A DNA stretch of 64,000 nucleotides. Origin: Flammulina velutipes (taxonomy: Eukaryota > Basidiomycota > Agaricomycetes > Agaricales > Physalacriaceae). The notes below the pieces were generated by a model. That model saw only the letters and a program-made list of their open reading frames with translations. It searched no databases and had not been told where the DNA came from. Where the stretch lies: the NCBI GenBank assembly GCA_011800155.1, contig CM022370.1:1798001-1862000 (forward strand), in the 5' to 3' direction. A program made the translations under genes and the position numbers. This document shows positions 59,522 through 64,000 of the stretch, piece by piece (within the stretch, counting starts at the first letter, position 1; the number at the start of each line of letters is the position of its first letter).

Positions 59522-62217
59522 TCATTCATGTACCACAATATCCATAACGGACCTGCATATTATCATCAGTCTTTTTGCAAATTGGCACACAGCTGCGACA
59601 TACCGTAAGCTTGTAGAATACTGAGACTCGATATCTGTCAAAATCAAGGTATCGATAGATTGTACGCCTGGCATGAGCGCCATAAACCGCATGCGCACAG
59701 ACTGACACGCTGTGGGTAGTAAAGGCCCAATTCGCACACGATTGTCCAGTGGTAAGACTCCCGCTGGACCGTCTCCCTTCTCTGCCGCCTCTCCCTTTCT
59801 CCTCTGTGTTCTACGATCCGGATATGAAATCTCCAGCCGCCGCGTCCGCCCCGAGCGGTTGTACACAAAGATATCCAGCGTAAAGACACCATGTAACGAG
59901 ATCTTAAAATCCCCTTCTTGGTCCTCTAGAACGCCAATCGACACCACGACTGGCTCGTCGACCCGCTCCTCTTCCTCGCCAAAGCCCATTGCCATAGGTG
60001 TCATGGGAACACTCCCTCGATCCCGCCTCATCTCCACACTGGGCCCGACATACGTGCTCGAAGATTGTGTAGTGTCTGGGAACTGGGATGGAGGTGATGA
60101 TGGGTATCCCGGTGTATGTGGGTATGCAGGGTATGCAGGCGTCATTGGCGGTTCGGGGAGCGTATCTCTGGTATCGTAAGGGAGTGGTGTTGCAGGAGGG
60201 GGTTCATAAGTGGTAGGAGTCTTTGGGAATTGAGCGGAGGGAGGTAACGGCGAGTAAGGTGTCCGTAGTGAGCTCGACGCACCCACAGATGAGCGTCCAG
60301 GGTGTATGATCGGTGTAGGAGGCTTTAACGGGAAAAGTCCACTACCTGTCAATGCACTTCCCGGTAATGTATGCCGTTTCTGAGCTCCCAATAATGACGG
60401 GCTGTCGCGTCCTGATCCTGCCACCACAGAACTTCGCCGTGGCGGGACGCTGGACATCACTGTAACAGCGGTCACTGGGAATGGCGACGGAGGCTCCGGA
60501 AGGACTTCGTGTTCTGTAGCAGCCTGATCCTCAACAACCTGGGGTCTTCGAGGAGAGAGATTGAGAACCGTATTCCATTTGGATATGAACGATCCTGTGG
60601 GGAAAGTAGGATCCGCACCCAAGCGCGGAGCTGGTTTACCTATGATGTTGATGTTGACCATTCGTCGCAAATCACTAGGATCTTGTGACCGCCCCCCGAC
60701 GGATAGTAGGCCATCGCTCTCGTCTGGAGACTGTAGGAATGACAATGCATACAAAAGATTGCATTGGCCTTGCGGTCCAATTTGAAGAGGAAAGACCGGA
60801 CTATCGATGATAGACTCTCCCCAGCCAATGAGTGTTGATTTGGCGCCTTCGTCGCCGATGTTGATTTGCACGTCCTCAACGATGAAGTCCATTCCGTTAC
60901 TTTGGTCAGGATTTTCGACTTCAAGACAGAGTACGACTGTCCGTTCTTCGTTTCCAGATTCACGAAGGTCTCTCTCCTCTTGCTCGTTGTTCGCGTGTTC
61001 TGGGAGTATTACGGCGGGCACAAACGTCGTCCGCATTCGCATCTGTATGCCGGAAACGACGTGAAGAGTCTTGCGAAAAGCTTTTCGTAGCGTGGGATGT
61101 GCTGTCCGTGCGGCTGTAAGTGGGGAAGGCGATGGTGTAGTTGGTGATGTTGGCTTGATAGGTGGCAAAGCAAACAACTCTCTCCGAGAATCAGAGCCCA
61201 GACGAGACGATGGCAGATAGATACTGGACGGGTGGAAAGATGGACCTGAGGGAACAGATTAACAGATGAAGGACAACATCGCGAGCGTTTACCTGCAGCT
61301 AACCCTTCCAAAAGATTCACTTCTTCAAACCCCTCAAGATCTTGGGTATCTGGTTTCATTGATCCGTCCGCAGACGTGGGTGTAGACGCGAATGTGGAAA
61401 ATTCAGGATAAGACATCAAGTAAGAACGCAAAGGGCTCTTGGGTTGAGTCAGAGATAGAGGTTTCTCTCGAAGTGTTGCTGCAACAGTGACACACAGCAA
61501 GGGATTTGAGTATGTCAGTCTGGTATAGGCTGGTTGTGTTTGAACATTTTTGATGAACGGGATATCGAGAGTACGTACCTACAGCCAGAGCAAGCTTGAA
61601 AACGGCAATCCAAGCCTTGGATTCTTCCGACCAGAAGAGAGTGAACGCTTCAGACGCGTCCTGGCCCCATATGCCGGAGAACAGGATTGTACCATCTGCG
61701 TTCAGATATTGTCTGTCGTTCTGTGCCACGGCGGGCATAGGGTTTGGTGTCGCTGGAGGAAATATGGATGGATGATGTCTGGAGGCAGCCGAGCGTGGAT
61801 TAAGCCTGGATGCAGCAGTTCTGGGAGGCGCTGAAAGGAAGACAGAGGATGCAGGAGACGCTTCGGTTACGACGATGGGGATAGACGATATGAACATGGC
61901 TTCCATGGATATCTGTAGATGCGCAAGGAACTGAAGCAGCGTGCTCGGTGGATTCGAGCTGTCGGTATCTGCTGCTCCTGGTTCGTCGACTTGGAGTATT
62001 AGGAAATAGGACATTTGTTCATCTGGATGGTAGTTAGATAGGCTAGGTATGAACGATAGCTGGACGCACCGAAGAATGCTAGTTTCCGCTCCGCCGTGGA
62101 TTCTCGAAGACGAGAGAGCCATTCGTCCGGTGGTGACGACGGAGGAAATTCGACAGAGGCATCTGGTATTGAAACTTGAAGAGTAGCAGAACTGAAATAC
62201 TGTTCCAGCGTGGTCAT
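59522..62217 (-). CDS. trs65: TRAPPII subunit Trs65
   Basis: Trs65 is a subunit of the TRAPPII complex, which activates Rab GTPases at the late Golgi. The gene encodes an N-terminal block (MTTLEQYFSSATLQVSIPD), a disordered Ser/Pro-rich part and a C-terminal beta-rich Trs65 domain. That domain starts with MRTTFVPAVILPEH, VVLCLEVENPDQSNGMDFIV and LIGWGESIIDSPVFPL. It ends with SVRMRFMALMPGVQSIDTLI and YSTSLRYVAAVCQFAK. A Pro/Tyr repeat-rich linker lies near residues 500-600 (YPAYPHTPGYPS). Several short introns occur in the N-terminal third. The convergent slu7 ends 70 bp away; the divergent F-box gene starts 50 bp away. Confidence 0.8.
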
Positions 62218-62267
62218 CGTGACATGAACGTCAAAGGCAAGCCGTGATCGCGTCTTGTCTTTCTACC

Positions 62268-63692
62268 ATGATCGTCCCTCAAGAAATTGCGGACCTCATC
62301 GTCGACCAACTCAGCGACGACAAAGCCAGTCTTGCTGCCATTGCCCTCGCTGGCCGTCAGCTGCTGGACAGGTCGCGCATGCATGCGTATAGTGTCCTTT
62401 CTTTTAATCCCCAGCCGACAACAGTGGTACAACCCCCTAGAGTCCCTACCCAATTACTCGAGTTACTCCAAGCTTCTCCTTTGCTCATTTCCCATGTCAA
62501 GACACTCCAGCTGAAGTCACCATCTGGATTCATTATAGATCATGCGGCCTCCCATGGCGCATCCGACGCATGGCTGGCTGAAATCATATCCTTACCCAAA
62601 TTCTTCAACGTGCAGAATCTTTTGCTCTCTCACACATTCATCCATCCTTCGTACTTCCCTTTCTACGAGTATTTGCTATCACGCACCTCTATAAAGTCAC
62701 TATCTTTCAAAAAGCACACCGTTCTTCCACTACTCGAAGACCTCCACACTTTCTTCAGTTTCTTTGACAATCTGGAATCTCTGCGCGCAAACAGCATTGT
62801 CTCCTTTTCGCCAGACATGGCATCCTCTCCTGCCATCCAACATGATACCCAACACATATACCTTCGCCGATGGGAGGGTACTACGAGCACCGGAATGCGT
62901 GACGCCCTATTCCATCCTGCTTGTCCCGTAAAGCTCTCACGTTTGGAGGAGCTCTCCGTCGAGTCGATTAGGGTCCCAGCTCTCAAAGTTTTTCTCATCC
63001 CCCACCTGCGACACCTGTCAGTCACAGGCTGTAGTCTTTGCTCAACTTCAGGCAAGGATATAAATAATTGTGATTTAATGACGAGCTCACTTTATCTTGC
63101 AGATCCCCAACTTCCTCTGCACCACCTTGAAACTCTTTCATTCACATTGACAGACTATAGCATGCTAGGAGATCCTTTGGGGTTCGAATTCTGGTTAACA
63201 TGCTTCAAGACCCCTTTAGTCCATCGTTTGAATTCCCTTCGCTTTGGAGTATGGTTATCCATACCTGGACTAGTGGAACCAAGACCTCTGCAACCCCGAG
63301 ACTACAGAAATTTCCTAGCTAGTGGCCCCGTATGGACAGAGTTCGACCGCACACTATCTGGAGACCATTTACCCAATCTGCGTGATATCGAATTTACTCT
63401 CAGATGTCATACACCACTAAATCAAACTACTCTTGAGGCATTAAAGCAAGTGCGTAACCTCGTAGAGGAGTGGTGTCCCATTCTGGCTGAACGAGGGATC
63501 CTACGAATCGTGCTGGTCTGTCTTCTCTCAATTCAAAACTTTGATATTAACCAGTACTATCCCTGGGTAGGTTTTGAAAGAAATCCGATCGCTCGTCAAG
63601 TAACATACCTTATCGTCGTATCTGGGTGTCCGGAATGGTCGGAATGTATTCTTCATCATCTCATTGACCATTACCGAGTTGGACCGGAATGA
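62268..63692 (+). CDS. F-box/LRR-type protein
   Basis: An uninterrupted frame of 474 residues from the first ATG. The N terminus (IVPQEIADLIVDQLSDDKASL, then LAGRQLLDRSRMHAYSVLSF) is the F-box-like motif found in large Agaricomycete families. The rest is leucine-rich with repeated L-xx-L patterns (LSRLEELSVESIRVPALKVF, LRHLSVTGCSL) and a family-typical C-terminal block. It is presumably an SCF substrate adaptor. It belongs to a different subgroup from the tandem pair at 7.7-11.8 kb, lacking their leader and coiled coil. A frame upstream of 62268 lacks an ATG. Confidence 0.75.
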   Translation: MIVPQEIADLIVDQLSDDKASLAAIALAGRQLLDRSRMHAYSVLSFNPQPTTVVQPPRVPTQLLELLQASPLLISHVKTLQLKSPSGFIIDHAASHGASDAWLAEIISLPKFFNVQNLLLSHTFIHPSYFPFYEYLLSRTSIKSLSFKKHTVLPLLEDLHTFFSFFDNLESLRANSIVSFSPDMASSPAIQHDTQHIYLRRWEGTTSTGMRDALFHPACPVKLSRLEELSVESIRVPALKVFLIPHLRHLSVTGCSLCSTSGKDINNCDLMTSSLYLADPQLPLHHLETLSFTLTDYSMLGDPLGFEFWLTCFKTPLVHRLNSLRFGVWLSIPGLVEPRPLQPRDYRNFLASGPVWTEFDRTLSGDHLPNLRDIEFTLRCHTPLNQTTLEALKQVRNLVEEWCPILAERGILRIVLVCLLSIQNFDINQYYPWVGFERNPIARQVTYLIVVSGCPEWSECILHHLIDHYRVGPE

Positions 63693-64000
63693 TTTAAGTG
63701 AAGGAGAGTGTGGATATATCGTTACCGGTGCGAAACTGTCGAAAGGTAGGTTTTGAAAAACCCTGAGTCACTACTTGTCACAGTGCGATTTGTGATCTAT
63801 TTTGTCACGCTGTTTTCGAGTTTGCATCCTCAACCACCTCCTGTAAGTTTATAGAGGTGTGAAACATGCTTAGAATGCTATAATTAAACGTCTCAATTTT
63901 TTCTACGATTTAAGAGTTTGAAATAGTCAGCCGGGACGTAGAATACACTGATTTTGATGGTTTCGGATGGTTCTCAACAAGATACAACGCCTCTGGCACC
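63693..64000. other. Right-edge noncoding stretch
   Basis: T-rich 3' flank of the F-box gene followed by nothing recognisable before the window ends. Confidence 0.4.

Overview
The window comes from a filamentous basidiomycete, most likely an Agaricomycete. The genes are dense, split by many 36-90 nt introns, and lie on both strands with very short divergent promoters. The content also fits: F-box/LRR proteins, small secreted proteins, an endoglucanase V-like protein, a fungal CSL factor, and Slu7, Bre1, Esa1, Gcn5, Yak1 and Pbs2 homologues. No rRNA, tRNA, CRISPR array or autonomous transposon was recognised. Exon structures below were built by hand from splice sites, reading frame and family motifs. 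They are predictions, not transcripts.

Layout. 0-3.8 kb: a tandem duplication carrying two copies of an unrecognised, probably Kex2-processed secreted protein. 3.8-15.3 kb: mitochondrial uS9m, the Gcn5 acetyltransferase, two tandem F-box genes, the Esa1/Tip60 acetyltransferase and a short Pbs2-like MAPKK. 16-23 kb: a third small secreted protein, the golgin CASP/Coy1, TFIIH subunit Tfb1 and a PHOSPHO-type phosphatase. 23-29.7 kb: the DYRK-family kinase Yak1, a GRF zinc-finger coiled-coil protein and an ornithine cyclodeaminase/mu-crystallin protein. 29.7-35.4 kb: a gene-poor stretch with small doubtful genes and one large unknown gene. 35.4-43.9 kb: a CSL transcription factor, a single-pass membrane protein, a 92-residue protein, a kinase-fold-like protein and a small membrane protein. 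44-51.1 kb: DEAD-box helicases Rrp3 and Dbp7, a GH45-like secreted protein with a GPI-type tail, and a membrane-anchored secretory-pathway cyclophilin. 51.1-52.1 kb: a perfect 350-bp inverted repeat around a 297-bp spacer. 52.2-63.7 kb: a C2-domain protein, the Bre1 E3 ligase, splicing factor Slu7, TRAPPII subunit Trs65 and a third F-box-type protein.

Most genes are unrelated housekeeping genes. There is no obvious gene cluster or new multigene system. Three chromatin-modification genes (gcn5, esa1, bre1) and TFIIH tfb1 serve RNA polymerase II transcription. Two ribosome-biogenesis helicases are close neighbours. The features most worth following up are the perfect long hairpin at 51.1-52.1 kb, the duplicated secreted protein whose in-frame stop sits inside a branch-point-like sequence, three GC-AG introns required by conserved protein motifs (one in the splicing factor Slu7 itself), and a recurrent noncoding word around AGTAATGTGGCGCA.
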